A stretch of DNA of 64,000 bases from Trichoplax sp. H2. Taxonomy: Eukaryota > Placozoa > Uniplacotomia > Trichoplacea. A program made the position numbers and the translations under genes. Shown piece by piece: positions 1-11,900 of the stretch. The stretch is from the NCBI GenBank assembly GCA_003344405.1, contig NOWV01000269.1:1-64000 (forward strand), read 5' to 3'. Numbering within the stretch: the stretch's first letter is position 1; every line of letters begins with the position of its first letter. The notes beneath the pieces were generated by a model. It was not told the origin of the DNA. It ran no database searches and saw only the letters and a list, made by a program, of their open reading frames with translations.

Positions 1-43
1 GATGTCCATTGGTCACGGGTACATCTTCGCTTAGTGTAGTCAT
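1..43 (-). CDS. 5' end of an unidentified gene leaving the window
   Basis: Read on the minus strand, an ATG at 43-41 in good initiation context (CAACCATGA) opens a frame with no stop to the window edge. The peptide starts MTTLSEDVPVTNGH and is cut off after 14 codons plus one base. Nothing in these residues identifies a family. If real, the gene is divergent from LRRC59, with the repeat block at 360-2170 in between. A chance ORF is possible because only 43 bases are visible. Confidence 0.35.
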   Translation of the reverse strand, partial: MTTLSEDVPVTNGH

Positions 44-359
44 GGTTGAGCAATAGAACCAGATAAATTGCTTGGCAGTTTCAGTAAATATCAACTAGAT
101 AATCGATTTTGTGCCCTTCAATACAGATGGTTGGGATAGAAACTTTTGCAAGAGCAGAAATGGCAGCAACTTGCAGACGAGTTTTGAGATTGCGGCCACA
201 ACACGATGACTAACCCGATTGGTGAGAAGACGGCCACCAAGGTCGATCGACTCTATCAAACAGTACTGCCGATTGCGGTCTAAATCAACGTATCAACTGC
301 AGTAGTAACTGTTGTTGGCCAACAGCAGGAAGATTTCAGGGTCTGTCTCGACCAGGGTG

Positions 360-2170
360 CTCCCTCCACAGTCTACAGTCTACAGTCTACAGTCGCATAC
401 TGTGGACTACAGTACAATCGGATACTGTACCATGTCCGGTACAGTGCACAGTACAGTACAGGGACGACGACTACAGTACCTTCCGGTACTGTACACTGTA
501 GAGTTGGTGGATGAAGGGATCCTGTACTGTACCTGTGTACCACGTGATGAACTTCGGTGGCACTACGCAAAAGAAGCTGTGGAGGCTAAATCAGCCCAAA
601 GTCGATGATAGGCGAGGCGGAAAAAGTCTGCCAGTCCGAGAGTGGACCGTCCTGTCCAAGTTCCCAGCCAGGTCATGCATGGTCTTGTTTACCTTCCCCC
701 AAAACTCCCCTACTAGGGTTTTTCCATGCTTGTACACAGTACTGTAAACTACTGTACTGTCTACTGCACAGTAGTTACTGTACAGTAGACCTGGACTGAG
801 TACTCTCGGACTGACGGATATTTTCCGCATCGCTTATCAAAATACAGTACTGTACTGTGTCCTACCATGGAAAAACCCTTGTACTGTACTGTACTGTATG
901 ACTTACAGTACAGTACTGTACTGTAGACCTAGACTGTCACTGGACTCAATACACTCGGACTGACGGACATTCTTCCCATCGCTTATCAAACTATTGTACT
1001 GTACTACATAGAGTCCAGTCTCTGGGACTACTGTACTGACGGACATTTTCCCCATCGCCTTACACTACTGTATGACTTACTGGACAGTAGACCTGGACTG
1101 AGTACTCTCGGACTGACGGATATTTTCCGCATCGCTTAGCAAAATAAAATACTGTACAGTACTGTGTCCTACCATGGAAAAACCCTTGTACAGTACTGTA
1201 CTGTACTGTCCTTTGGGGATACTGTAAAGAAGACCATGTACTGTACTGTATGACTTACAGTACAGTACTGTACTGTAGACCTAGACTGTCACTGGACTCA
1301 ATACACTCGGACTGACGGACATTCTTCCCATCGCTTATCAAACTATTGTACTGTACTACATAGAGTCCAGTCTCTGGGACTACTGTACTGACGGACATTT
1401 TCCCCATCGCCTTACACTACTGTATGACTTACTGTACAGTAGACCTGGACTGAGTACTCTCGGACTGACGGATATTTTCCGCATCGCTTATCAAAATACA
1501 GTACTGTACTGTGTCCTACCATGGAAAAACCCTTGTACTGTACTGTCCTTTGGGGATACTGTAAAGAAGACCATGTACTGTACAGTACTGTATGACTTAC
1601 AGTACAGTACTGTACTGTAGACCTAGACTGTCACTGGACTCAATACACTCGGACTGACGGACATTTTCCCCATCGCCTTACACTACTGTATGACTTACTG
1701 GACTGTAGATTTTCGGATCGCATTTCGGATTTTATGTAGCGCTTTCAATCGGATTAAATGTTTAGTCGTAGTGGGGTTATAATACACTACTGTAGACCTA
1801 GACTGTCACTGGACTAACACACTCGGACTGACGGACATTCTTCCCATTGCTTATCAAACTATTGTACTACATAGAGTCCAGTCTCTGGGACTACTGTACT
1901 GACGGACATTTTCCCCATCGCCTTACACTACTGTATGACTTACTGTACTGTAGACCTAGACTGTCACTGGACTCAATACACTCGGACTGACGGACATTCT
2001 TCCCATTGCTTATCAAACTACATAGAGTCCAGTCTCCGGGACTATTGTCCAGTACTATACTGTACGACTCTACAGTACAGTAAAACAGTCTACAGTGTAC
2101 AGTACGGTACTGGATGCCTGGCAGTCGAGTACATGTACTGTACATCTTGTACTGTACGGTAGCAGGTCTA
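360..2170. repeat. TACTGTAC-rich tandem repeat block
   Basis: The interval is dominated by the palindrome TACTGTAC and overlapping runs of TACAGTAC/GTACTGTA. It is arranged in a higher-order tandem array. The marker GTAGACCTAGACTG recurs at 923, 1275, 1617, 1792 and 1950. The marker GACCTGGACTGAG recurs at 788, 1090 and 1442. Units are therefore about 340-352 bp, with shortened units towards the right. At 367-395 there is a short heptamer run (ACAGTCT-like). All ORFs called here are frame-shadows of the repeat. Related TACTGTAC clusters occur at about 25485-25830 and 34785-35345. The repeat family was not recognised. Confidence 0.85.
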
Positions 2171-2465
2171 GTCAGGGGAAAGTCAAACCAGTTATTGTAC
2201 TGTTGCGTCACCATTCAAACGTCAGACTAGCGCAGTGACATTCGATGACTGACTCACCGAGATTATCCAACTGAAAGTGCTTCCGCCATTGAATTCAAGT
2301 TTCTCCTCTGCTTTCCTTGATTTCCTTTGCAGTCCATTGCTAGAAATTTCCTCGTCAATTCCACCTTTGCCTAGGTTTCATTTCCTATCCAACAAGGAGA
2401 CACAAACATACTGTGGTGGAATCGGGTAGACAAGAGGAACATTGATCCAATCCAAGACGTTGAAA
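2171..2465. other. Probable promoter and 5' UTR of LRRC59
   Basis: This is unique sequence between the end of the repeat block and the LRRC59 ATG. No TATA box or other named element stands out. A small divergence in composition (less AT-rich than the rest of the window) is consistent with a promoter and 5' leader. The transcription start cannot be placed by eye. Confidence 0.35.
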
Positions 2466-5400
2466 ATGGCATCCAAAGAAGCCAGTCAAAAGCAATTCAA
2501 GTTCATCAAAGACAAATTAGATGGCAATCATTTGGATTTGAGTTTATGCAGTTTAACTAAGATTCCTGTTAAAGAATTGGTAAGTACATTGGTCATTTTG
2601 TCATGTCAACATGTCAAGGACTTGCAGTTATGCTTGGCCATGTTGTCTATCCTATGTCATTCCATTCTTCAACCACCATTGACGTACTGTACGGTAGCCA
2701 TCAACAATCAGCTCCGTTCCTGCTCAACCTTCATAACATGCTACTCGACCATGCAGGATGATAGTCAGTTAGTGGTGTATTGCTTCTTCTTCTTTACGAT
2801 CTCAATGAGTAGAAAGACTATTCTCAACCTTTCTATCCAATAGAGACACTGTAGGCAGTTGCTGCGGAGTAGCGCCTACGGTAGAGGAGGATTCTATTTG
2901 GACAGATTACCGACTAAAACGTTCATCACATGGATAAAGAATAACATGTACAGTAAATCATGCAACTGCCAATCGCTTACCAACTATTACTATAGCGTAA
3001 CTAGTCTTGACAAGCTAGCAAAAATAACATAACGTTGTCATTGCCAATCCAGGGAAAACTTCTACTTGACATCATGCAATCACCTGCACACCTGCCTCTT
3101 CATACTAGAGGCAATCATCACCTCCAACCAATGGATAGGAAATTGATTATCTTTGCAAAACACGATAATATCATGACCAAACAATCGACTGCTGCCATAG
3201 TATGAAATGGACTTGAGTGGATAGAAAGTCCTTCAAGCAAAGTAATTGTACGTACTGGATGTGCTATAATCCTACCAGTGGATACAGTCAAGAGTATGAT
3301 CGACAAACAGAATCAATTGAGTCGTAGTCAAGTTGAAATTAGAAATTTGCGGTAAAGCAACGTGCGTCCAAGCTATCCTTTAGCAAGACCCAATAGGAAG
3401 ATTAGAGTAGTCATATTAACAAAAGCAAGTTGACACAGTAATTGCAAGTGCAGGTAGAAAGTTGAACTTGACTGGATAAAATCCAACCCTTTGTACTGCA
3501 CAATGTGCAATGTACAGCAATCATTTCACACCATCATCAATGGCCATCTCCAATAAGCAATAGACGAATGCATATCAAATGATTAATGCTTACAAAATGA
3601 TAGTATTGCAAAACAACGTATTCTTATCTTGATAATAAAATATTGTGTTTTATTCTCTTCCTTACATAACTGTAAAGTCGATGATTCCTAAAGCAAATCA
3701 AGTCGATCTCAGCTGCAATCAATTAACCAGTATTCCGGTGAGTTAAAACTACCCAAGTTAACTCTATCTTCTATGTTATATCAGCAACCTCTCATGCAAA
3801 CATGAGGTCAATCTGTACGGAGAGGTGGTGTGGTTTAGGCACAAGCATACAGTGAACAAGTATTATACAATGCAAAATAGATGCTTTTTGAGGGGGAATA
3901 CAGTAAATTGGCGAATTCGATATTGAGTACGTAGACACTAAGCAGTATAAAACAACTGCTAAAGGTGTTTTGAGCTGTTCTTATCCTTAAGGCATGCAAT
4001 AGATACGATAGAATTTGATACACAGTAATATCAATGGTGTTACAGTACATAATGTTAGACAAATAAATTATCAAAGTAAGGAAATACTTGCAAAAAATCA
4101 TTCTTAGAATGCTCGTTACTCTTCCCTAGTTTTTACTGACGTTGCAATCAGTTTTATAGCTCTACAGATAGGCTATGCCATTCAGTCTTGTCTAAATTTG
4201 ATCTGTAACTGTAATTTCTACTACCTCCATTCATTACTTTGCTTTTATGCACTGCTGAAATAGGAATCATTTTGCACCTTGTCCTATATCGTAATGTTGG
4301 ATTTAAGTAGTAACAAGTTAACAAGCTTGCCGTCGCATTTTGGTCAACTTCGTAATCTGAAAAAATTAGAGTTATACCGCAATCAATTAACCGATTTACC
4401 AAGTAGCATGTTTAAATTAGCAAACTTAAAATGGTTAGACTTAAAAGATAATCCTCTTAATCCAGAATTAAAAGGCATCGCTGGTAACTGCGTGACAGAA
4501 AACGAATGCAAAAATTGTGCTGTTAAGGTATTGCTCGTCTGATTATAAGTTATAAAGACAATAATTGTATTAACGGTAAGTAGGTAGAATGCGCTCAATA
4601 ATATGCAATTGGGATTATCGGATGCCATTGTTGGCAGGTTGTAGGTCATTTGAAAAAACGACAAGCTGATGAAGAAAGGAGCAGACAAGAACAGCTGAAA
4701 GAACAGCAGAAACTCGAAAGAGGTTAGTTAATCGAGATTGATAATGCTACAAAAGAATTGAATAGTTGTTATGGCTATTATTCCTTGTCAGAAAATAAAC
4801 CTATTTAAGGAAATGCCACTGTTACAATTTTAAAAAGAGTACTAATAAAGAGGAAAGGCTCTCTTACATTAAAATGTATTTGTTTCTCAGAAAAAGAAGC
4901 TCAAAAGAAGGCCGAAGAAGCGAAAGAAAAGGAAGTGCTACGTCGACGTAAAGCAGAGGAGAAAGAGAAACGTAGAAAAGAATACCAAACTCAGTTACAA
5001 AAACAACAGAGTCAAGCTGCTACAAAATCAGTCAATGAAGATACCGATCAGGACTTGGACACTAAAGCAGTTAATTCAGGTGAAGTTCGCAATGTACATT
5101 TTATAACATACAGTACATAAATCGACCACTCACATGCAGTTAAGGATACCTTTAATCCAATAGTGTAATGTAAATTTATTACTTAAATATCAATATGGCT
5201 TTTTACATTACACACCTGTATCGCAATATTAAATAGTTTAACTTTAATTTCGCTGATTGAGACATTTTACAACTTGGTTTTTCATGTAGCCAAACTTTAA
5301 CGACGTTGTTATCATTCGTAATAATATTAAAGGATTAGCTCGTAGTTACCTTATTTATCTTCTTTTTTATTAATCTTTCATTTTAATTCTCAATTTGTAG

Positions 5401-5576
5401 GAAATGTGAGGAAAAGAGAGTCAGGAAATATCTTTATAACATTGTTACTATTAGTTGTAGTCGTAGCTGTATTGCTAGTAGGAATTCTTTATGGCTGTCG
5501 AAATAATTCACACGAAATTTGTCGAAAAATTAAAAGTACTAAATGGTTTGATTATGTAGCCGATAAAATAATGTAG
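2466..5576 (+). CDS. LRRC59: LRRC59, leucine-rich-repeat ER/nuclear-envelope membrane protein
   Basis: Six exons, 2466-2579, 3678-3737, 4264-4527, 4638-4722, 4891-5079 and 5401-5576, join in phase (888 nt) to a 295-residue protein. All introns are GT-AG. The start is the ATG at 2466 (MASKEASQ), not the upstream non-ATG extension. Residues 1-40 carry the family signature LDGNHLDLSLCSL...PVKEL. Residues 41-128 hold about four leucine-rich repeats ending in the LRRC59 block NLKWLDLKDNPL plus the C-ENECKNC cap. Residues 145-230 are a highly charged Lys/Glu/Arg coiled coil. A single hydrophobic segment (about residues 247-270) lies near the C-terminus, as in the human tail-anchored protein of 307 residues. 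Family members sit in the ER and nuclear envelope and are linked to ribosome binding and nuclear import of FGF1. A poly(A) signal AATAAA is at 5634-5639. Confidence 0.93.
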
Positions 5577-5639
5577 GCATGGATAAGTATCTAGTAATAC
5601 ATTTAAAATCTGATATGCAAAGAGGCATAAAAAAATAAA

Positions 5640-6407
5640 GATTGCCAGATATTTTTAAAAATTTTCTTCTTTGTCGCTTCGATGTCCATGTGCTCCATGA
5701 ATAGGTTTAATGATACAGTAATGTTATTTGTGCTCAATTTCTGAATTATAACGCTCCATTTACCACTTCAAAAAGTGCTCTTTAAGTGCAGTTGAATACA
5801 AATTGAACTGAAAGATTCGCAAGAACGAAAATGTAAATTGGACTGGAAGTTCTGCAAACGTGCTCATGGCAGTATTGTGAAGCTCATATCATAAGCAAGT
5901 GTACGGTTATCAATTAAGTGAAATTACACTTAAAGCCTTTATTGCAATTATCATCATTACTATCCGTAGATAAAGTTACTGTACCCAAACTCTTGGGTAT
6001 GGACTAACTCACAGTCACTTGCCATGATAACCGTGTTCGTCCGCCAAATCGTGAATAACTCTCTGATTATTCATGTTCTATCTGAACGCAATTATTAGAT
6101 ATTCAAGAAGTTTCTATTATTACGCCAATTGAGGTGCGCTATGGGCAAACCTAGCAAGGACTATTGTACTTGATATACGAGTACAAAGTTCGAATAAATT
6201 ACAGCGATGTCATAGAATGATTCGTTTGGGGAATTTTTCAATTAAATGATCTTATCCTAAAATTATCATTTGTTTTTTTTAATATTAATTTTTATAGCCA
6301 TGTCAATATAAATCACACTAGATAATGTTGAAGCACTATTACAATGGTATTTTTATCGAACATGAAACTGATCATCTTTGTTACTATACATAAAATTAGC
6401 CTTCTGT
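5640..6407. other. Intergenic, no gene seen
   Basis: This is the AT-rich interval between the LRRC59 poly(A) signal and the stop codon of the minus-strand gene at 6408. I see no coding pattern, RNA gene or repeat in it. The two genes converge here. Confidence 0.5.
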
Positions 6408-6868
6408 TTATTTCTGTTCAGGTTTTCGATCTCTTCTGACCACAGGTGATTGCTGACTCAGTCGATTCTAAAATAAAATGGAGGTGAATTAATTTTTGTT
6501 TTATCCATCGACTATATAGAAAACTGAGTCAATCACGACTAGGAATAAATCAATAGCTGCCGCTGCAGATACTTCTTCTCATTTAAGCAACCTCACACCT
6601 GTTTCTCAACTTGAGAAAGATATCTCAAATCCTGCTGTATTATCAGGAAAGAATCGGCTGCACTGTCGCTGTGGCTTGTGGACAAAGATGTTCCATGATT
6701 CTGCTTATCTGACTGCGAAGCTGCTGATAGGCGTCTTATAACTCTTGCAAGGCGCACTTCGTCGATTGAATTATATATACTCTCGTTATCACTGTCATTG
6801 GATGATTGGAATCCAGAAAGATTTGTTTTTGCTATAGCAGAATCGGCAAGATTCGACTCCTGCAATAT
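6408..6868 (-). CDS. Last two exons of an unidentified Ser-rich protein (5' exons not found)
   Basis: On the minus strand, exon 6868-6599 (270 nt) has an acceptor tcttcttcag and a donor CAG|gtgtga. It joins in phase 0 to exon 6467-6408, whose acceptor is cattttattttag and which ends in TAA. Together they encode 109 residues with no ATG at the start, so upstream exons must exist. The sequence is hydrophilic and rich in Ser, Asp, Asn and Gln, with a basic patch VRLARVIRRLS and a tail VVRRDRKPEQK. It looks like a disordered, phosphorylatable C-terminus. There is no recognisable domain. Upstream exons were searched for between 6870 and 8980 without a convincing candidate. The good splice signals and phase match argue that it is real. 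Confidence 0.5.
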
Positions 6869-7300
6869 CTGAAGAAGATTTTCTTGGTTCTTGATACTTT
6901 GATTTGCGTCGCGTTAATAAATGGAGAGTTATTCCAGTTTAAAACTAATAAAGCTGTTAAGATAATGCATACTCGCCTTTTGTACTAAGAAAATGTACCT
7001 GATGTACCAGTAAGCATTTGCTGTTAGTCTATCGATTAAATGGTGTGCATTTGTTCTATATCCTGTATGATGGAAGGACACATTCCTATCTTAACATGTG
7101 GTATTCATTAGTCTATAGCATCAACAAACGTTAGGCATTGGCTGGGGATTGCAATTACTTATTTTGGGGGTAATTTGTGTACGTGTGTATAAATATTGCA
7201 ATTGTAAATACAATATACAAACAAATTCATGGATATTCATCAAACTTGGATGCACAGCTAATTACTATCTGTTTTACTTTTATTGCACCTATTTACGAGG

Positions 7301-7543
7301 ATGTCGAACTGGCTTCTGATCGCATTCATGCTGTTATTGTTTTTTTTATTAGGTAGCGTTATCCAAGCATTATGCTGTAAGGAGTAAATCTGCTTTGTGT
7401 TAGCTATAGACATCGTCAAAATAGTAAAACTACAAATATTATTTTTAGATTTTATGAAGAAGAAACGCTTCCATAATCATATATTTAAATATAGTTCAGT
7501 TGGACATTATAAGAGCGCTAAAGTTAGCGATAATTTGCATTAA
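7301..7543 (+). CDS. Small single-pass membrane protein, 56 residues, two exons
   Basis: Exon 1 is 7301-7376 and exon 2 is 7449-7543, separated by a 72-nt GT-AG intron (TGCT|gtaagg ... tttttag|ATTTT) and joining in phase 1. The N-terminus, MSNWLLIAFMLLLFFLLGSV, is a strongly hydrophobic helix followed by Cys. The second exon gives a basic tail (FMKKKRFHNH) and ends at TAA 7541-7543. The shape (short lumenal N-terminus, one helix, positively charged cytosolic tail) suits a small integral membrane protein with its C-terminus inside. A signal peptide is the alternative. No family is recognised. It may lie inside an intron of the opposite-strand gene ending at 6408. Confidence 0.5.
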
Positions 7544-8983
7544 ACTTTACATAGCCGCGAAAGAGCTGTTTTTATACAGTATGGTAATAATTTATTTACA
7601 GTTTATTTCTACGTGAATATAACATATGAAGTAGTATTGTATTGCAATCGTTCTATGATTAGGATATCACGAGACGATACGGTAAGTTTTTGGTTATTAA
7701 CACTAATCCGTTGGTGTCCGTACACAGTCTTAGAATAAAATTCTTATTTAATTTTCGATACATGCTCGTAATTATAAAGACGGCTTCTAGATTTGTTGCA
7801 GTAAGATCAGTATCGTTCATAATGTGGATTATAAACTTTTGTAATTATTTGTAAGCCATTTCGATTATCTTACAATTGGCTCTATCGGATTCTCCACAAC
7901 ATAGAATCTTAATACTTGTGCGCTTAATTCTTTGTTACTATCTTAAGATCATTTAATTTTGGTTGGTATATTCATGATATTTTAGTGTTCTCATCACGTA
8001 ACGATCTCAGTACTTGCAAAATTGCCTGTAACACCCAAAAATATACAATTATTCTAGTTTGGTGATGATAAAGGAAGGAGCATTTTAATAATATAGTATG
8101 CTGATTGCTTTTATGTCAGAAATGAGCTGTTCTGCAAGATATCGCTCCAGACAGCATCAAACCAGTGCTATAAGCTCCTCGTCATCCCTTTAAATCTATA
8201 TTTCAGTGGAAAACTTAAATATTACATAAAATACGTGAATAGCTAACCTAACACATAAAACAATTCTATGATGATGGAAGTCTTGTTTATAAGGTTGTAT
8301 ATGTAGTTCACAGTACAGCTTAAGCCTTGACCATTATTGTTTTCAACCTTACATAGCCGACGGTATGGTATGACGAATTATTCCTTGACCAAAATCATAG
8401 TAAAAGCTGCCAGATTTATTATTATGAGAACAAATGCATTGTATGTATTAAAATATTGATGGTAGAATTTTTGTTTTATGGCAATGATTTAAGAATTTTG
8501 AGAAGATTAATAAATTCATTAATTATAATCTGTTAATATTGATGCAACTATGATCGAATGTGTATGCCGAAAGAAAAGATACAGTAAGAAAAACAAACTT
8601 AAAGCTAAATTTCTAGTTGGGTTAATCAAATCGAGCGTAGTTAACTTTCGTCTCTAATCCTGCATAAGGTTGTGTAACTGCACATTACAATCTATAATTA
8701 TATAATTTATATAGAAATTAAAAAAAAATTACCTATAATTTTCACCGATAATTAGAATAGCTTTAAAACAAGATGTAAAAGAAGTGATGATGTGCAAATT
8801 ACTAATTTATTTTTGCATCATACACAAATAACTGAGTAATGTCAAATAAAGACTACTATTGGCTACATGTATGAATATGGTTTGGTGCTAATAGAATTAG
8901 TAGTTTATAATCAATTTTCAATCCATAGACATTTGTTATAGTAAGATAGTACGGAAGAAATTGTTAAGCTGTAGTGGTACTTT
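7544..8983. other. Intergenic, no gene supported
   Basis: AT-rich sequence. A minus-strand AATAAA at 8806-8811 is a plausible poly(A) signal for the gene ending at 8984. A short open minus-strand stretch near 8105-8190 has no convincing splice partners. Nothing else is visible. Confidence 0.4.
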
Positions 8984-11900
8984 TCATGTTTTAGTAGAGC
9001 TAATCGCTAAAGCAATATCATTCCGACCTATTCGTCTCAAAGCTGTCTTCAGTCCATCAACATTAACATTTGGGCAATTTTTATTATACCAGATATCGAG
9101 AAATTTCATTACTTGATCGAAAACTCTACTTTCTTGAGCTTTGATTGTATCAACATCGATAAATGGGCCTAATATAGCAGCCAGTTTTGTCCAATCGATG
9201 CCAATTCTATCTGCAATTTCGAAAAAGCAATTCCTTGGATCTATAGAGTTACGGCAATATTGCAAATAAATTAAGATGAAAAATGATTAAACGAGAAATA
9301 TTGCTAAATAGTACTTGTCATTAACATAAATAATGATTTGCCAATGTAAGAACTTTGCTATTTATGTAGAATTTAAAATATAAGATATAAAAAGTTTGCA
9401 TTGCATGCATATAGAGTACAAGAAATGGCTGGAAATATAGAAATACAATCAAATAAAGCAGATATAGATCAGCCGGCTAATTTTGCACCGAATATTATAT
9501 CTACGCTGATACATTACGAGATCAAGCAATCATTAAACTGTATCTTTGGGATATAGCTTTGTTTTTATCTATAGTAAAATATTTATACAAGTATAAATAC
9601 TATATGTATTTTTATACTTAGTTCAGCTGCTTCTACAACAAATATTACATATTCCTTTCTTGTATTTAGTTGATAAAATATTGAATACATCATAGCAAGA
9701 TGTTTATTTGATAAGTGTTACACTCACCATGTCTACTTGCCACTTTTTTCTTTTTATCGAAATTCCGATCACGTATTGATTCTGATTTATGCGATCCTTT
9801 ACGTTTACCAAAGCGATTGATATCTGGTCTTTCTGCGAAATAATTAGAGACTACTTCCGTCATCTTGTCAGCTAAGATAATAATCATTATTTTGAGAGAT
9901 TACGCAGTTAATTTGAAGAGTATCGGTATTTGTCATATACAATATAGTTAAGAAATAGATTCTATCGAAATAATCAGTAATCCAATACTAAAGCAAGTAA
10001 ATATTATACTTATTGGAACATGGTATAACGTATTTTTACTTACTTTATTGCTAATTTACTTGACAAATACACTGTTTAAATTGAGATGCATTTTAGCTTC
10101 TTCATTAAGTAATATCTAGTCTATATCTTTACCCACCGTATGTATTTGTTAATCTTTCCTTTCTAAGAAGCATCCAGTCACGTGTAGGCTTCGATTTAAA
10201 AAATTTCTCACATAAAACACAACGAATAATATCTACACTATCCGCGAAATAACTATCCACTATTTCTGTCATCTTACTACATTCATTACATCTAACATAA
10301 AATCTACTTTGTGCTGATTTAAACTTTGGCATTCTTTCATTAATTGTCTCGTTTAGTTTATCTCTAATTATTATATGTGGTTGTATCTTACTAATCCAAC
10401 TACCGATATTATTCTCAATCCTAGACGCAATTTCTTTCGGATATTTCTGATAGCAATAGAGTAAGCTAATACGAGATTCTTCTTTCTTAACAACAATCTG
10501 ACATTGATAATCAGGTATGTAGTATTTAGCACATCGATAATAAACTTTTACTCTTGAGTTATTCCACACTTTTAAACAAGCCGATAAAAGGCAATAAAAT
10601 ATACCGTCAGGAATATACGGTATAACTTTTTCGTCGTATCCAATGTATAGCCAATCTGATACACGATAATCTGTTAGATCTAACGTACCAACAGATGAAT
10701 TAAGTAGATAAGGTATAAAATATTGCTGGTGACATTCTTTGTTATCAAGACTATCATGTTGATCCTCAATTTTACAGATAATATTATAACTATCCATTAA
10801 TTGTAACACGAAATCTTTCTCTTTCTTTTTCAATTCGAAATCTACTACAATATTATCAATGTACGCTTCAGATATTTTTCCAGTCTGATAAGCTTGATTA
10901 TAAGATTCTCTTACATTAGTGGCCTTATATTCGCGTTTATCGAGTTTAATAATCGATCGAAATATATTGAGTAGCCAATCGAGATTAGTTACAATCATTT
11001 CTTCTACGCCTTTTTTACGACAATATACAATATCGCCTATATCATGTAAGTATAATAACATACTACGCAATTTCTCATCGTTTTCATATAACTCGCAATC
11101 TATAGCTAACTGCTTTACTTCTTCCAATGTCATAATATTATGAATTCTATTAATAATACGATTAAACTGTGTTGTTGATGCGGCTTGTCTGCTTATGTCA
11201 TTAACTGATGTATGCAATATAGATGCCATAATATACCATCGAATCGGAATCGATTTTTTCATAAAAGGTAAACTAGACACGATTCGCTTTATTAATTCAT
11301 GTAACTGTAACGTAGTCTGTCGACGTTGCTCGATAGCCGCTGAAGATTTATCATCGGGATCGCAATGAAATATGATGTCTGAAAAGCATATATTAGATTT
11401 ATAGATAGGCATTGTTGCAATAATAGAATTCTCAAACGTCTTAAATCTACGTTGACGCTCTTGACAATCTTGTATTTGATCGCCATGAGATGCTACTAAG
11501 ATGACAACTGGTAAAGAATATTGTTGCAATTTACCATCAATTTCTACTTGGACAGTCTCATCGCCATCATGGCTACCAATAATCGATGTAAGCCATTCTT
11601 GCATAGCATATCGATAAGTCATATTAGTTGGGTTTCCTTCTCTATCAATAACAAAGTCATCGAAATCACGAGTAATATTAAAAACTAAAATATAGATACT
11701 ATTTCCAGATAGAAACGGACGATGCGTAACATGATAGACAGCTTGACCTCCGAAATCGACTAATTTACCATATTGATTATCGTCATCTACTATTTCGCCT
11801 CTCATATCGATTATAGATCGCATAAAATCTTCGTACATTAAGATTTTGTGGATTTTTTGTGTTATTGAGACAGTAGATACAAGGGTATCGATAGCCATAG

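Noticed and set aside
312-830. Overlapping 65-98 codon ORFs on both strands
   Set aside because: They lie in the TACTGTAC repeat block, are rich in Tyr/Cys/Thr/Val from the repeat itself, and have counterparts in every frame.
8105-8195. Minus-strand stretch reading HWFDAVWSDILQNSSFLT then a stop
   Set aside because: Acceptor is weak and no upstream exon joins in phase; could be a chance frame.
9425-9556. Plus-strand ORF starting MAGNIEIQSNKADIDQ
   Set aside because: Only about 43 codons, lies in an intron of the opposite-strand Roc-COR gene, and has no splice or family support.
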